Shown in pieces: positions 8,389 to 16,127 of a stretch of DNA of 31,191 nucleotides. Under the pieces are notes generated by a model that made no database searches, was not told the origin of the DNA, and worked only from the letters and a program-made list of their open reading frames with translations. The DNA comes from JAAYAY01 sp964429355 (GTDB taxonomy: Bacteria; Planctomycetota; Planctomycetia; Pirellulales; Thermoguttaceae), in the NCBI GenBank assembly GCA_964429355.1, contig CAYSCH010000070.1, forward strand, positions 1-31,191. The letters are read 5' to 3'. How positions within the stretch are numbered: the first letter of the stretch is position 1; the number at the start of each line of letters is the position of its first letter. The position numbers were made by a program, and so were the translations under genes.

Positions 8389-9704
8389 GGTTCACCTTCC
8401 TCGTGGAGTACTCGCACCGACTGCCCGTCGCACAGCCGCCATGCGCCGACCACAACCACCACGTCCCCCTCGGCAATTTTCGACGCCGGGCCGGATAGGC
8501 AGTGAACCCGGTTGTCGAAGACGCCGTCCAGTTCCACCGGGCACTCGCGGACCACGTTGGCATTTCCTTCGGCGACGACCCGGTAGACGGCGAAGCCCGA
8601 ACACGAATGCCCCCGCTGGATTGCGGTCATCGGCAGGAGCATTCCGTGCCGGCTTTCGCCGATGCTGATGGTCACGATCATTCCCGGTTTGAGCTTCCCG
8701 GGCTCGTCGATGGTCACCTCCACCAGGAACGTCCGCGTCCGCAGATCGGCCGCCGGAGAGATTTTGGTAACGCGTCCTGTGAATTTCTCCCCGTCGAGCG
8801 ATTCCGCCACGATCCGCAGCTCCTGGCCCATCTCCAGAATTCCAACCAGGCTCTCCGGGACCCCGAAGGCTACCCGAACTTTCGACACATCGATCACCAG
8901 GAATGCATTCTGGGCCGGGCCGACCCGCTCGTTGCGTTCGACGTACTTCTGCGCCACGTAGGCCAGGCCCATTTGCGGCACCGTCAGCGCGCAGTTGTTC
9001 AAGTCGTCCTGCGCCTGGGCCTGCTCGATGCGGGCAGCCTCTATGTCGCGCTCGGCGCTCACAACCGCCGCGTCGGCCGCGATCTGTCGGCCTTTCGCCA
9101 TATCCAGATTTTCAAGGGGAGCGGCTCCCTGGGCGGACAGGGTCTCACGCCGCGCAAGCTCTTTGGCCGCCAGATCCGCATCGGCCATCGCCGCCACACG
9201 CTGGCTCTCCGCCTTCGCCAGTTTCTCGTTCGCCGCACTCAGCCTGCGGCGATAGTCGGCCTCGTCCAGTTTTGCCAGGACGGCCCCCGGCGGTACGCAA
9301 TCGCCTACCTGCACGTCGCGAGTGCCGCCTCCGGTTTCCGTCACCTGGTACATCTCTTGCACCGTGCCAGCCACCTTGAACGATAGATCTGCCTTCTGCA
9401 GTTCCTTCACGGTCGCACTGTATCGCATCTCGGTGGCGAAATCCTCCAGCTTCACGGTCGTCACCTGCACCGCAATCGGTGACGGCTCCTCCACCGCTGC
9501 CGGCCGGCAGCCCAACTGGACCGCAGCGACCAATAACAGCCCCCACACGATTGCCCTGCAAGACAACCCTGCGCTGCGCGGATTGTCCCGAGCCTGCCTG
9601 CATGAAGCGTTCACGTCGTTACGCCCGGAAGGGCGCGGTACCATTGTTTCCAGACTTGTCGCTTGCCACATCCTGCCGTTCCTCTGGGGTTGGATCGTCC
9701 GCAT
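8385..9704 (-). CDS. RND efflux periplasmic adaptor (membrane fusion protein, HlyD/AcrA type), lipoprotein
   Basis: Up to 439 residues. A hydrophobic segment ends in a lipobox (V-Q-L-G-C, Cys66). It is followed by the family layout: a first beta/lipoyl half ('YSATVKELQKADLSFKVAGT', 'PPGAVLAKLDEADYRRRL'), a long alpha-helical hairpin (about residues 155-250, Ala/Glu/Arg-rich heptads), and a beta-barrel ('VRVAFGVPESLVGILEMGQE'). The C-terminal membrane-proximal domain includes 'GMLLPMTAIQRG'. It links the RND pump to an outer-membrane channel in the periplasm. The ATG at 9704 leaves a long 45-residue leader before the hydrophobic core. Internal starts (for example Met21 or a TTG just before 'SCRAIVWG') would give a more normal signal peptide, so the start is uncertain. 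It begins 2 nt after the tetR-type gene and overlaps the pump gene by 4 nt. Confidence 0.9.
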   Translation of the reverse strand: MRTIQPQRNGRMWQATSLETMVPRPSGRNDVNASCRQARDNPRSAGLSCRAIVWGLLLVAAVQLGCRPAAVEEPSPIAVQVTTVKLEDFATEMRYSATVKELQKADLSFKVAGTVQEMYQVTETGGGTRDVQVGDCVPPGAVLAKLDEADYRRRLSAANEKLAKAESQRVAAMADADLAAKELARRETLSAQGAAPLENLDMAKGRQIAADAAVVSAERDIEAARIEQAQAQDDLNNCALTVPQMGLAYVAQKYVERNERVGPAQNAFLVIDVSKVRVAFGVPESLVGILEMGQELRIVAESLDGEKFTGRVTKISPAADLRTRTFLVEVTIDEPGKLKPGMIVTISIGESRHGMLLPMTAIQRGHSCSGFAVYRVVAEGNANVVRECPVELDGVFDNRVHCLSGPASKIAEGDVVVVVGAWRLCDGQSVRVLHEEGEP

Positions 9705-9706
9705 CG

Positions 9707-10348
9707 TTATGCCGATCCACTCCGCTTCACCCGCTTCCCGACCGATCGTTTTCCTGCTTCCGACGAGGGTTTGGATACCAACACCCCATGGCGGAAGATC
9801 TCGCAGACAGTGTCGAGTATCTCCGGGAGCGATGCCTTCGCATGGATCAATGCCGGATTCTCGATCAGGCCGATGACCGACGAACAGAACACCGCCCGCA
9901 GGACCTCCGGATGCAGACCCTCGCGAAGCGAGCCGTCGCGACGCGCCACCTCCAGAGACTGCTGCAGCAGCCGATCCACGGCCTCTTCACGGACCGCCCG
10001 AAAGTGTTCGTAAATGGCCGGATAGAGACGGCTGATTTCCTCCAGCCGCACCAGCCACTCGCCCTGCGGCAACGCAGCAAGTTCGTCACCCAGGCGGGCG
10101 AGCCGCTCGTCTACCTCACTCACGGAAATTGGCGGAGTTCCTTCCGCCGCACTTTGAAACACGCCTGCAATCTTCGCGCACACGGCGCGAACCAACCCCT
10201 GTTTGTCGCCAAAATAGCGGTAGACGGTCACTCGAGTGACCCCCGCTTGATGGGCCACGGCGGCCAGATCGGTCTTCTTCACCCCCTGCCGCGCGAACAG
10301 CTCCAAGGCAGAGGTCAATATCCGGTCGGAAGTCAGGTCGGTACTCAT
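9707..10348 (-). CDS. TetR/AcrR-family transcriptional repressor of the efflux operon
   Basis: A 213-residue protein. The N-terminal DNA-binding domain occupies roughly residues 5-55, with 'ILTSALELFARQGVKKTDLA' followed by the helix-turn-helix 'VAHQAGVTRVTVYRYFGDKQ', the classic TetR signature. The rest is a helical ligand-binding domain with no recognisable effector motif. It is the first gene of the minus-strand operon, only 2 nt before the adaptor gene, so it very likely autoregulates the pump. The start codon at 10348 is embedded in one arm of a palindrome and sits about where transcription should start, so its mRNA may be leaderless. The C-terminus is basic (R, K rich). Confidence 0.92.
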   Translation of the reverse strand: MSTDLTSDRILTSALELFARQGVKKTDLAAVAHQAGVTRVTVYRYFGDKQGLVRAVCAKIAGVFQSAAEGTPPISVSEVDERLARLGDELAALPQGEWLVRLEEISRLYPAIYEHFRAVREEAVDRLLQQSLEVARRDGSLREGLHPEVLRAVFCSSVIGLIENPALIHAKASLPEILDTVCEIFRHGVLVSKPSSEAGKRSVGKRVKRSGSA

Positions 10349-10383
10349 GATACAAATATGACTGTTAATGTATCATTTGTCAA
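10347..10383 (-). promoter_or_regulatory. Promoter and probable TetR operator of the efflux operon; leaderless start
   Basis: On the minus strand there is a perfect -35 TTGACA (10383-10378), a 17-nt spacer and a -10-like CATATT (10360-10355). Only 6 nt separate the -10 from the ATG (10348-10346), so transcription should begin at or within a base or two of the start codon. An inverted repeat with perfect 8-bp arms, ATGATACA (10347-10354) and TGTATCAT (10369-10376), spans the spacer, the -10 and the start codon. A repressor bound there would block the promoter, which fits TetR-type autoregulation. Confidence 0.7.
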
Positions 10384-10530
10384 GTCTCACTCCCGCCCCG
10401 TCTGGAAGAGAGTGATGGCCTGGGTATCGAACAGGTCGTCAACGGATCATGGAACGGCCAACATCTCCGGTTCTGACAGCGAGAGGAAGGGGTTCACGGT
10501 CGCGGCCGTACTTGCGAGGTGGCCAAGTGG

Positions 10531-10559
10531 CTGGAATGCCGGGCCGGTTTCGATAGAAT
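10531..10559 (+). promoter_or_regulatory. Weak candidate promoter for cardiolipin synthase
   Basis: TAGAAT at 10554-10559 matches TATAAT at five of six positions. A poor -35 (CTGGAA, 10531-10536) lies 17 nt upstream. It is 61 nt before the chosen start codon. Confidence 0.3.
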
Positions 10560-10620
10560 GGCCTGAAGTGCCGAACGTCGCTTGGACGTAGTTCAGTCGC
10601 TCGTCAGGGCGGAGGGGTTG

Positions 10621-12093
10621 ATGGTTGGGTGTCTGTTTGCCGCGATGCCTCAGTCTCTTGGATTCTGGCCCTACGCGACCGGTCTTATCGATATGGTCCT
10701 GGCACTGCTGGCCACCGGGCACGCCGTGCTATCCAAACGCGACACACGCGCGGCGATTGGCTGGGTGGGTCTCATCTGGCTTGTCCCTTTGCTCGGCGTT
10801 GTGCTCTACCTCTGGCTTGGGATCAACCGGATTGAGCGACGGGCCCGATCGCTCCGTGCAGATCGTCCGCGTCCTGCATCCCTGGCGGTTCTTAACGAGT
10901 ACCCATCCGAAATTCCCGACGAAGCGAGTATTCTGACAGGAACGCCCCTGGAGCCCCTGGTCAGACTGGTGCGCGACGTGACGGGGCAACCATTGCTGGC
11001 GGGGAATCGCGTGACGCCGCTCATCGACGGCGACCAGGCCTATCCGGCGATGCTTCAGGCGATCGACGAAGCCTCGCGGTCCATCACCCTGACCACCTAC
11101 CTGTTCAACCACGACCCGGCAGGCGAGCAATTCGTCGAGGCCCTCGAGCGTGCCGTGCTGCGCCACGTCGAAGTACGGGTCCTCGTCGATTACGTGGGGG
11201 CGCACTACCATTGGCGGCCGATCGCCCATCGGCTGCGGCAGGCGGCGATTCCCTATGCCCAGTTCCTGCCCACGCTGATTCCTTGGCAGTTCCAGTATTC
11301 AAACCTGAGAAACCACCGCAAGATTCTGGTCGTCGATGGCCGGGTCGGGTTCACCGGGGGCATCAATATCCACGAAGAAAACTGCCTCTTGCGGCACCCC
11401 CGCCATCCCGTCCAGGACCTGCACTTTCGCCTCGATGGTCCCGTGGTCGCCCAACTCCAGGCCGTTTTCGCCGACGATTGGGCCTTCTGCACCGGCGAAC
11501 TTCTGGAGGGTGAGTCGTGGTTTCCGGTGGTCGAGTGGGCAGGCCCGGTCCTGGCGAGGGGTATTCCCAGCGGGCCAGACGACGATTTCGAGACCTTGCG
11601 TCTGACGCTCCTGGGCGCGATGGCCTGTGCTCGGTCTTCCATTGTGGTCGTGTCTCCCTATTTCCTGCCCGATGCGGCGTTGATTGCCGCCTTGAACGTG
11701 GCCTCGCTGAGAGGTGTCCGGGTCGACATTATTTTGCCAGCCGTGAACGATCTGAAACTGGTCCAGTGGGCCTCGACGGCGCTCCTCTGGCAGGTGCTGG
11801 AACGGGGTTGCCACGTCTGGATCTCGCCACCGCCGTTCGATCACACCAAGTTGATGCTGGTCGACAATCGCTGGACGCTCTTGGGTTCGGCCAACTGGGA
11901 CCCGCGCAGCTTGCGCCTCAACTTCGAATTCAACGTCGAGTGCCACGATCGCGATCTGGCGACGTCGCTGACGGGTCTGGTTGAATCCAAAATCCAGCAG
12001 TCGCGACAACTCACCCTGGCGGATGTGGACGGGCGGAGCCTGCCGCGAAAACTCCGTGACGGAGTTGCCCGCCTTTTCTCCCCCTATCTGTGA
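10621..12093 (+). CDS. cls: Cardiolipin synthase (phospholipase D superfamily)
   Basis: About 490 residues. Two N-terminal transmembrane helices ('GLIDMVLALLATGHAVL' and 'WVGLIWLVPLLGVVLYLWLG') are the PLDNc-type anchor. Two H-x-K-x4-D catalytic motifs follow: 'HRKILVVDGRVGFTGG' starting at His232 and 'HTKLMLVDNRWTLLGSANWD' starting at His408. Two such motifs and this length fit bacterial ClsA-type enzymes, which condense two phosphatidylglycerols into cardiolipin at the inner membrane. I chose the ATG at 10621 because GGAGG ends 5 nt upstream. An in-frame ATG at 10582 lacks a ribosome-binding site. It is divergent from the efflux operon and apparently monocistronic. Confidence 0.92.
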   Translation: MVGCLFAAMPQSLGFWPYATGLIDMVLALLATGHAVLSKRDTRAAIGWVGLIWLVPLLGVVLYLWLGINRIERRARSLRADRPRPASLAVLNEYPSEIPDEASILTGTPLEPLVRLVRDVTGQPLLAGNRVTPLIDGDQAYPAMLQAIDEASRSITLTTYLFNHDPAGEQFVEALERAVLRHVEVRVLVDYVGAHYHWRPIAHRLRQAAIPYAQFLPTLIPWQFQYSNLRNHRKILVVDGRVGFTGGINIHEENCLLRHPRHPVQDLHFRLDGPVVAQLQAVFADDWAFCTGELLEGESWFPVVEWAGPVLARGIPSGPDDDFETLRLTLLGAMACARSSIVVVSPYFLPDAALIAALNVASLRGVRVDIILPAVNDLKLVQWASTALLWQVLERGCHVWISPPPFDHTKLMLVDNRWTLLGSANWDPRSLRLNFEFNVECHDRDLATSLTGLVESKIQQSRQLTLADVDGRSLPRKLRDGVARLFSPYL

Positions 12094-12147
12094 CGGGTAT
12101 CCCGGCCGGTATCAAGGCTCCATCAGCTCGCCTGGATGGCAGAAAGA

Positions 12148-12177
12148 TTGACAGTTGATTGGCGATTCCCTTATGCT
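12148..12177 (+). promoter_or_regulatory. Promoter of the fucose cassette
   Basis: Perfect -35 TTGACA at 12148-12153. An 18-nt spacer leads to TATGCT at 12172-12177 (four of six matches to TATAAT). Transcription would start near 12184, giving a leader of about 145 nt before the first gene of the sugar cassette. Confidence 0.55.
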
Positions 12178-12196
12178 CTCTCTTCAGTCCAGCCCG

Positions 12197-12212
12197 CTGC
12201 CGCTGGCGGCAG
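12197..12212 (+). promoter_or_regulatory. Leader hairpin at the 5' end of the fucose cassette transcript
   Basis: Perfect 6-bp stem CTGCCG (12197-12202) / CGGCAG (12207-12212) with a CTGG tetraloop, about a dozen nucleotides into the predicted transcript. It probably protects the 5' end or is incidental. No known riboswitch consensus surrounds it. Confidence 0.35.
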
Positions 12213-12329
12213 TTCGGGTTGATTGGGGGGAACCTGTAAGAGCCGCTAACAAAACCACCGGCTGCGCACATCCATGCCTGTGGGAAACTCGTACGTTTTG
12301 TGAGGGCTTCCAAGAAAAGGCGTTGCTCC

Positions 12330-13634
12330 ATGTTGCACGACCCGAGCCACTATGAGCCGCCGGCGCCTGCCGAGCCGATCCGGCTGGGCGACGCCGACAG
12401 CGCCGTTTTGCGGAGGTTGGCCGAAGAAGTGGCGACAATCGCCGCCGGTCCCAGCCACCGCGAGAAGGCGGAACTGTGGCGACGGCTCAACGACATGCAT
12501 GCCGACCGCCCCATGGTATGGATCAATGAGATCCCCTGGCATGAAATGGATGTCGACGGCGAATTGACGCTGCGGACCGAGCACCCTTGGGCACGATCCC
12601 AGGAACGCGATCTTCGGCGAACGATCTACCAGTGGCAACACATGCCGGGCGACATGATCGTCAGTGAGTATCTCGCCTGCCCCTTGGCGATCCACAGCAC
12701 CGATTTCGGGATCATCGAAGAGGTCGACATTGTCCGCACCGACGCCGAGAGCGACATCGTCTCGCGGCACTTCCACCGGCAGATCCACGATTTCGCCGAC
12801 CTGGAAAAGATCCGTATGCCGGTGGTCACCCACGACGAGCAGGCCACGGAGTACAGCTATGTGGCCATGTGCCAGTTGTACGGCAATATCCTGCCAGTAA
12901 GGAAGGTAGGGCAGACACACATCTGGTTCACCCCCTGGGACTATCTGATCCGCTGGTGGGGCGTCGAGGAGGCGATGATCGACATGGTCGAGCGGCCGGA
13001 CCTGGTCCATGCGGCCGTCGAGCGAATGGTCGACGCCTGGATGGTCGAATTGGACCAGTTCGTGGCTAAAAACCTGCTCTCGCTGGATTCGGACAACACG
13101 CGGATTGGCTCGGGCGGCTACGGATACACGTCGGGCCTGCCGGGCGCAGACTACGAGCCGCAGTGCGTCAAGCCGCACAATATGTGGGGATGCTCCAACG
13201 CGCAGATTTTCTCGGAGGTGTCGCCCAAGTTCCATTGGGAATTCGCCATGGAGCACGACCTCCGCTGGCTCAGCCGCTGGGGAATGAACTACTATGGCTG
13301 CTGCGAGCCGCTGGACGGCAAGGCCGAGTTGCTCAAGCGGATTCCCAAGTTGAGAAAGGTCTCCGTCACGCCGTGGTGCAAGACCGAACGGGCAGTCGAG
13401 TTGATCGGGCCCCATTGGGTCATGAGCCGGAAGCCGAACCCGGCCATCTTCGCCGAGGACCACTGGAATCCCGAGCGGGCAAGGAAGGAAATCCGCGACT
13501 TCCTCGACGAGGCTCAGGGTTGCCAGGTGGAGTTGATCATGAAGGACATTTCCACCGTGCGGCGTCAGCCGCAGCGGCTCTGGCAGTGGGCCCGGATTGC
13601 GATCGAAGAGGTCCAGGCCGCCAGGCAATCCTGA
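12330..13634 (+). CDS. UroD/MtaA-superfamily protein 1 (putative methyltransferase-like)
   Basis: A 434-residue cytoplasmic protein with no signal peptide. Overall layout and motifs fit the uroporphyrinogen decarboxylase-like / cobalamin-dependent methyltransferase TIM-barrel superfamily. 'DYLIRWWGVEEAMIDMVERP' followed by D-L-V is the typical mid-domain helix. C324-C325 occur in 'YYGCCEPLDGK' and C350 in 'VSVTPWCKTERAVELIG', positions where methyltransferase members carry zinc-binding Cys/His residues. It is not a typical HemE. Such proteins often sit in sugar-catabolic clusters of planctomycetes with no assigned reaction. It is the first gene behind the cassette promoter, 38 nt before the transporter. 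I use the ATG at 12330; a GTG at 12300 is an alternative. Role in fucose or methyl-sugar metabolism is inference. Confidence 0.7.
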   Translation: MLHDPSHYEPPAPAEPIRLGDADSAVLRRLAEEVATIAAGPSHREKAELWRRLNDMHADRPMVWINEIPWHEMDVDGELTLRTEHPWARSQERDLRRTIYQWQHMPGDMIVSEYLACPLAIHSTDFGIIEEVDIVRTDAESDIVSRHFHRQIHDFADLEKIRMPVVTHDEQATEYSYVAMCQLYGNILPVRKVGQTHIWFTPWDYLIRWWGVEEAMIDMVERPDLVHAAVERMVDAWMVELDQFVAKNLLSLDSDNTRIGSGGYGYTSGLPGADYEPQCVKPHNMWGCSNAQIFSEVSPKFHWEFAMEHDLRWLSRWGMNYYGCCEPLDGKAELLKRIPKLRKVSVTPWCKTERAVELIGPHWVMSRKPNPAIFAEDHWNPERARKEIRDFLDEAQGCQVELIMKDISTVRRQPQRLWQWARIAIEEVQAARQS

Positions 13635-13664
13635 AAAGCGACGTTGTGAGACCCCTCGCCAAGT

Positions 13665-13672
13665 GGGCGCCC
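13665..13672. promoter_or_regulatory. GGGCGCCC palindrome abutting the transporter start codon
   Basis: This self-complementary 8-mer directly precedes the ATG in the place of a Shine-Dalgarno sequence. The same 12-nt context (GGGCGCCCATGA) precedes the next gene at 15007-15018. Confidence 0.4.
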
Positions 13673-15004
13673 ATGAGATCCATCACCCTATTCCGTACGG
13701 CCGACGGACAGTCGCACGCAGGAACGTTTCTCCTGGTGTGCGGCATCTTCGTGTGCACGGGGCTGTGCAACGGAATGATCGACTCGCTCAACAAGCATTT
13801 TCAGAACTCGTTCGAGGTTTCCAGGGGCGCGTCGGCATTCGTTCAGTTCTTCTGGTATCTGGCGTACTTCGCGTTGGCGCTGCCCTCGGGGTGGTATGCA
13901 CGGCGATTCGGCTACCGGTCGGGCATCGTCACGGGGCTGGGCCTGGTGATGGTCGGGGCCCTGATTGTCTATCCGGCCACGCTTGTCAACACATTTGCCG
14001 CGTTTCTGGCGATCCTGTTTCTGATCGCCAGCGGCTTGACGTTTTTGGAGACGATTGCCAATCCGTATGCGACGGTACTTGGTCCGCCCGAGTACGGCGT
14101 GGCTCGCATCAACTTTGCCCAGTCCTGTAACGCAATTGGCTGGATTCTGGGGCCGTACGTGGTGGGCTGGTTCGTCCTTTCCGGAACGGCAGAAGCCAAC
14201 ACCAGCAACGAATCGCTCCACCTGCCCTATCTCGTGGTGGCTGCCATGGTGGGGATGCTCGCTTGTGCCTTCTGTGTTGCTCCGGTTCCCGACATCCAAC
14301 CTCCGGCGGAGGCGAAAACCGACAGCAGCGACCCGGCTCGGTCGCATCCTCTGTTTCACGAGTGGCATTTCACGCTGGCGATCGTCTCGCAATTCCTGTA
14401 TTGTGCCGGGCAAACGGGGATCTTCAGTTTCTTCATCAACTTTGTCAAAGACTATATGCCGGCAATTCCGCCGGCCGTAGTGGAAGCAATGCCGCCAGGT
14501 ATGTGCTACGCGAAGAACGGTCTGTGGCACGTCACCGACAAGGGCTCGGCGGCGCTGCTTTCCTTCGGCGGATTCACGCTTTTCATGGTGGGACGTTTCG
14601 CCGGCAGTGCGATTCTGCGATTTGCCAGGCCGCACATCACGCTCGGGATTTACGGTCTTGTCAACACGGTCCTGATGGCCACCGTGATCTTCGCGACAGG
14701 CTGGTTGCCGATCTTCGCCTTGCTGTTGAGCTTCTTCTTCATGTCCATCATGTACCCGACGAATTTCGCATTGGGCATCCGCGGACTGGGCGAGCGGACG
14801 AAACTGGCGTCGTCGTTCATGGTCATGGCGATCCTGGGTGGAGCCGTAGCTCCGCTTTTCATGGGGCGGTTGGCCGACTGGTTTTCGATGCGCGTCGGAT
14901 TTCTGATGCCTTTAGTGTGCTTCATCGCCGTGACGGCCTATGGTTTTTTCTGGAAGGCGTTATTCTCACAGGATATGGCGAGTAATACCGCAGACTCGAA
15001 CTGA
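13673..15004 (+). CDS. L-fucose:H+ symporter-like MFS sugar transporter (FucP family)
   Basis: A 443-residue major facilitator permease with about twelve hydrophobic helices, imported-sugar type. 'CNGMIDSLNKHFQ' (Asp37) corresponds to the N-D-x-L-x-x-x-F-Q segment of FucP that carries its essential Asp. 'TFLETIANPYATVLGP' (Glu126) is the FucP/GluP family hallmark with the proton-coupling Glu. The central cytoplasmic loop is near residues 200-225 (Pro/Glu/Asp-rich). The ATG at 13673 starts the conserved N-terminus; the frame is open much further upstream but that part overlaps the UroD-like gene. It ends 10 nt before the alpha-L-fucosidase gene, which supports L-fucose or a close derivative as substrate. 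Exact specificity is inferred from family and context. Confidence 0.88.
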   Translation: MRSITLFRTADGQSHAGTFLLVCGIFVCTGLCNGMIDSLNKHFQNSFEVSRGASAFVQFFWYLAYFALALPSGWYARRFGYRSGIVTGLGLVMVGALIVYPATLVNTFAAFLAILFLIASGLTFLETIANPYATVLGPPEYGVARINFAQSCNAIGWILGPYVVGWFVLSGTAEANTSNESLHLPYLVVAAMVGMLACAFCVAPVPDIQPPAEAKTDSSDPARSHPLFHEWHFTLAIVSQFLYCAGQTGIFSFFINFVKDYMPAIPPAVVEAMPPGMCYAKNGLWHVTDKGSAALLSFGGFTLFMVGRFAGSAILRFARPHITLGIYGLVNTVLMATVIFATGWLPIFALLLSFFFMSIMYPTNFALGIRGLGERTKLASSFMVMAILGGAVAPLFMGRLADWFSMRVGFLMPLVCFIAVTAYGFFWKALFSQDMASNTADSN

Positions 15005-15006
15005 AA

Positions 15007-15014
15007 GGGCGCCC
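15007..15014. promoter_or_regulatory. GGGCGCCC palindrome abutting the fucosidase start codon
   Basis: The second copy of the 8-mer seen at 13665-13672, again immediately before ATGA. No purine-rich ribosome-binding site lies nearer than AAAGGG, which overlaps it. Confidence 0.4.
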
Positions 15015-16127
15015 ATGAAACGCAGATACATTCCGATCGTGGCCCTGATTGCGTCGCTCGCGCTGGCCTCCAGCGCCGCGGAGCCCGTCGATATGACCAA
15101 GCGGGCCGAGGAGTTGAAGAGCCTCCACTTTGGGATGTTCATTTGCTGGTCTTTCAGCACGTTTTCCGGCAAGGAGTGGACTCCGGGGGTGACGGACGCA
15201 AGTTTTTTCCAGGCGACCGGCTGCGACACCGACCAGTGGGCGAGCACGGCCAAGGACGCGGGGATGGGCTACATCCTGTTTCTGACCAAGCACCACGACG
15301 GATTCTGCCTCTGGGACACGAAAACGACCGACCGAAAGGTGACGAAGTCGCCGCTGGGTCGCGATGTGCTTGCCGAGCTGCGCAAGAGCTGCGACAAGCA
15401 CGGTATCAAGCTGGCCCTCTATTTCTCGGAAGGCGATTGGACATGGCCCGGGGCGATTGACGGAAAAGGGGGCAACGGGGGCGGCTCAAATCCCGAAATG
15501 AAGAAGGCGCAACTCACGGAGCTGCTCACCCAGTATGGCGCAATCGAGTATATCTGGTTCGACCATGCCGTGGGCGATGGCGGCCTGAGTCACCAGGAGA
15601 CCACTGTCTGGTGCAAGTCGTTTCAGCCCGGCTGCTTCATCGGGTTCAACCACGGCGATCAGCAGGGTGCCGACATCCGGCTCGGCGAAATGGGCGGGCC
15701 TGGTCCGCTCGAGGACCACACTACCGCGGGACCGTACTTGAAAGACGCACCCAGCAAGAGCTACCGGCTGGCCGAATTCACCTATCCGATCCTGCCGCCA
15801 CACCAGGGGGGCGCGATGTGGTTCTACTCGCTGCCGATCCATGACGGGCTTTGCCACACGCCGGAAAAGCTGTATGGCGACTATCTCGGCGCCGAGGAGT
15901 TCGGCAATATCTTCTCCCTCGACGTCGGGCCGGACTACGCGGGCCGATTGCGCCCGGTCGACGTCGAGACGCTCCGCAAGGTCGGGGAGATGATTCGCAG
16001 CCATGCACCGGATCCGAGGATGCCGCCACCGCCGGAACAGAAATCACCCACGCAGCCCGAGTCGGCCCAGATCGACACGGCTCCCATCCGGGCGGTCTGC
16101 GTGGACTTCATTACGGAGCAGAGATGA
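15015..16127 (+). CDS. Secreted alpha-L-fucosidase (GH29 family)
   Basis: A 370-residue glycoside hydrolase with an N-terminal signal peptide (MKRRY, hydrophobic core, cleavage near A-S-S-A-A-E). The family landmarks are present: 'KSLHFGMFICWSFSTFSG' at the start of the catalytic barrel, 'YILFLTKHHDGFCLWDTK' (the K-H-H-D-G-F-C-L-W signature), and 'GAIEYIWFDHAVGDGG', where Asp183 in W-F-D is the expected nucleophile. It would release L-fucose from glycans in the periplasm or outside. It is shorter than many GH29 enzymes (about 450-600) and lacks the C-terminal beta-sandwich; the last ~30 residues are Pro-rich. It lies 10 nt after the transporter, and its stop overlaps the next start (ATGA), indicating one transcript. 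Confidence 0.93.
   Translation: MKRRYIPIVALIASLALASSAAEPVDMTKRAEELKSLHFGMFICWSFSTFSGKEWTPGVTDASFFQATGCDTDQWASTAKDAGMGYILFLTKHHDGFCLWDTKTTDRKVTKSPLGRDVLAELRKSCDKHGIKLALYFSEGDWTWPGAIDGKGGNGGGSNPEMKKAQLTELLTQYGAIEYIWFDHAVGDGGLSHQETTVWCKSFQPGCFIGFNHGDQQGADIRLGEMGGPGPLEDHTTAGPYLKDAPSKSYRLAEFTYPILPPHQGGAMWFYSLPIHDGLCHTPEKLYGDYLGAEEFGNIFSLDVGPDYAGRLRPVDVETLRKVGEMIRSHAPDPRMPPPPEQKSPTQPESAQIDTAPIRAVCVDFITEQR

Noticed and set aside
6202..8505. Two long plus-strand frames (350 and 410 residues) opposite the RND pump
   Set aside because: They are antisense shadows, rich in Arg, His and Gln, of a pump with unmistakable transmembrane and D-D relay motifs.
12102..12119. Repeat GGTATC-CCGGCC-GGTATC after cardiolipin synthase, considered as a terminator
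   Set aside because: The two GGTATC copies are direct, not inverted, so they cannot pair into a stem.
12184..12329. Possible cobalamin riboswitch in the leader before the first UroD-like gene
   Set aside because: I looked for a B12-box-like sequence because the proteins resemble corrinoid methyltransferases. None was found; only a short 6-bp hairpin is present.
12246..13628. A 460-residue open frame on the minus strand opposite the first UroD-like gene
   Set aside because: It is an antisense shadow in GC-rich coding DNA. The plus strand has clear family motifs and operon spacing; the minus frame has no recognisable motif and an odd His/Arg/Pro composition.
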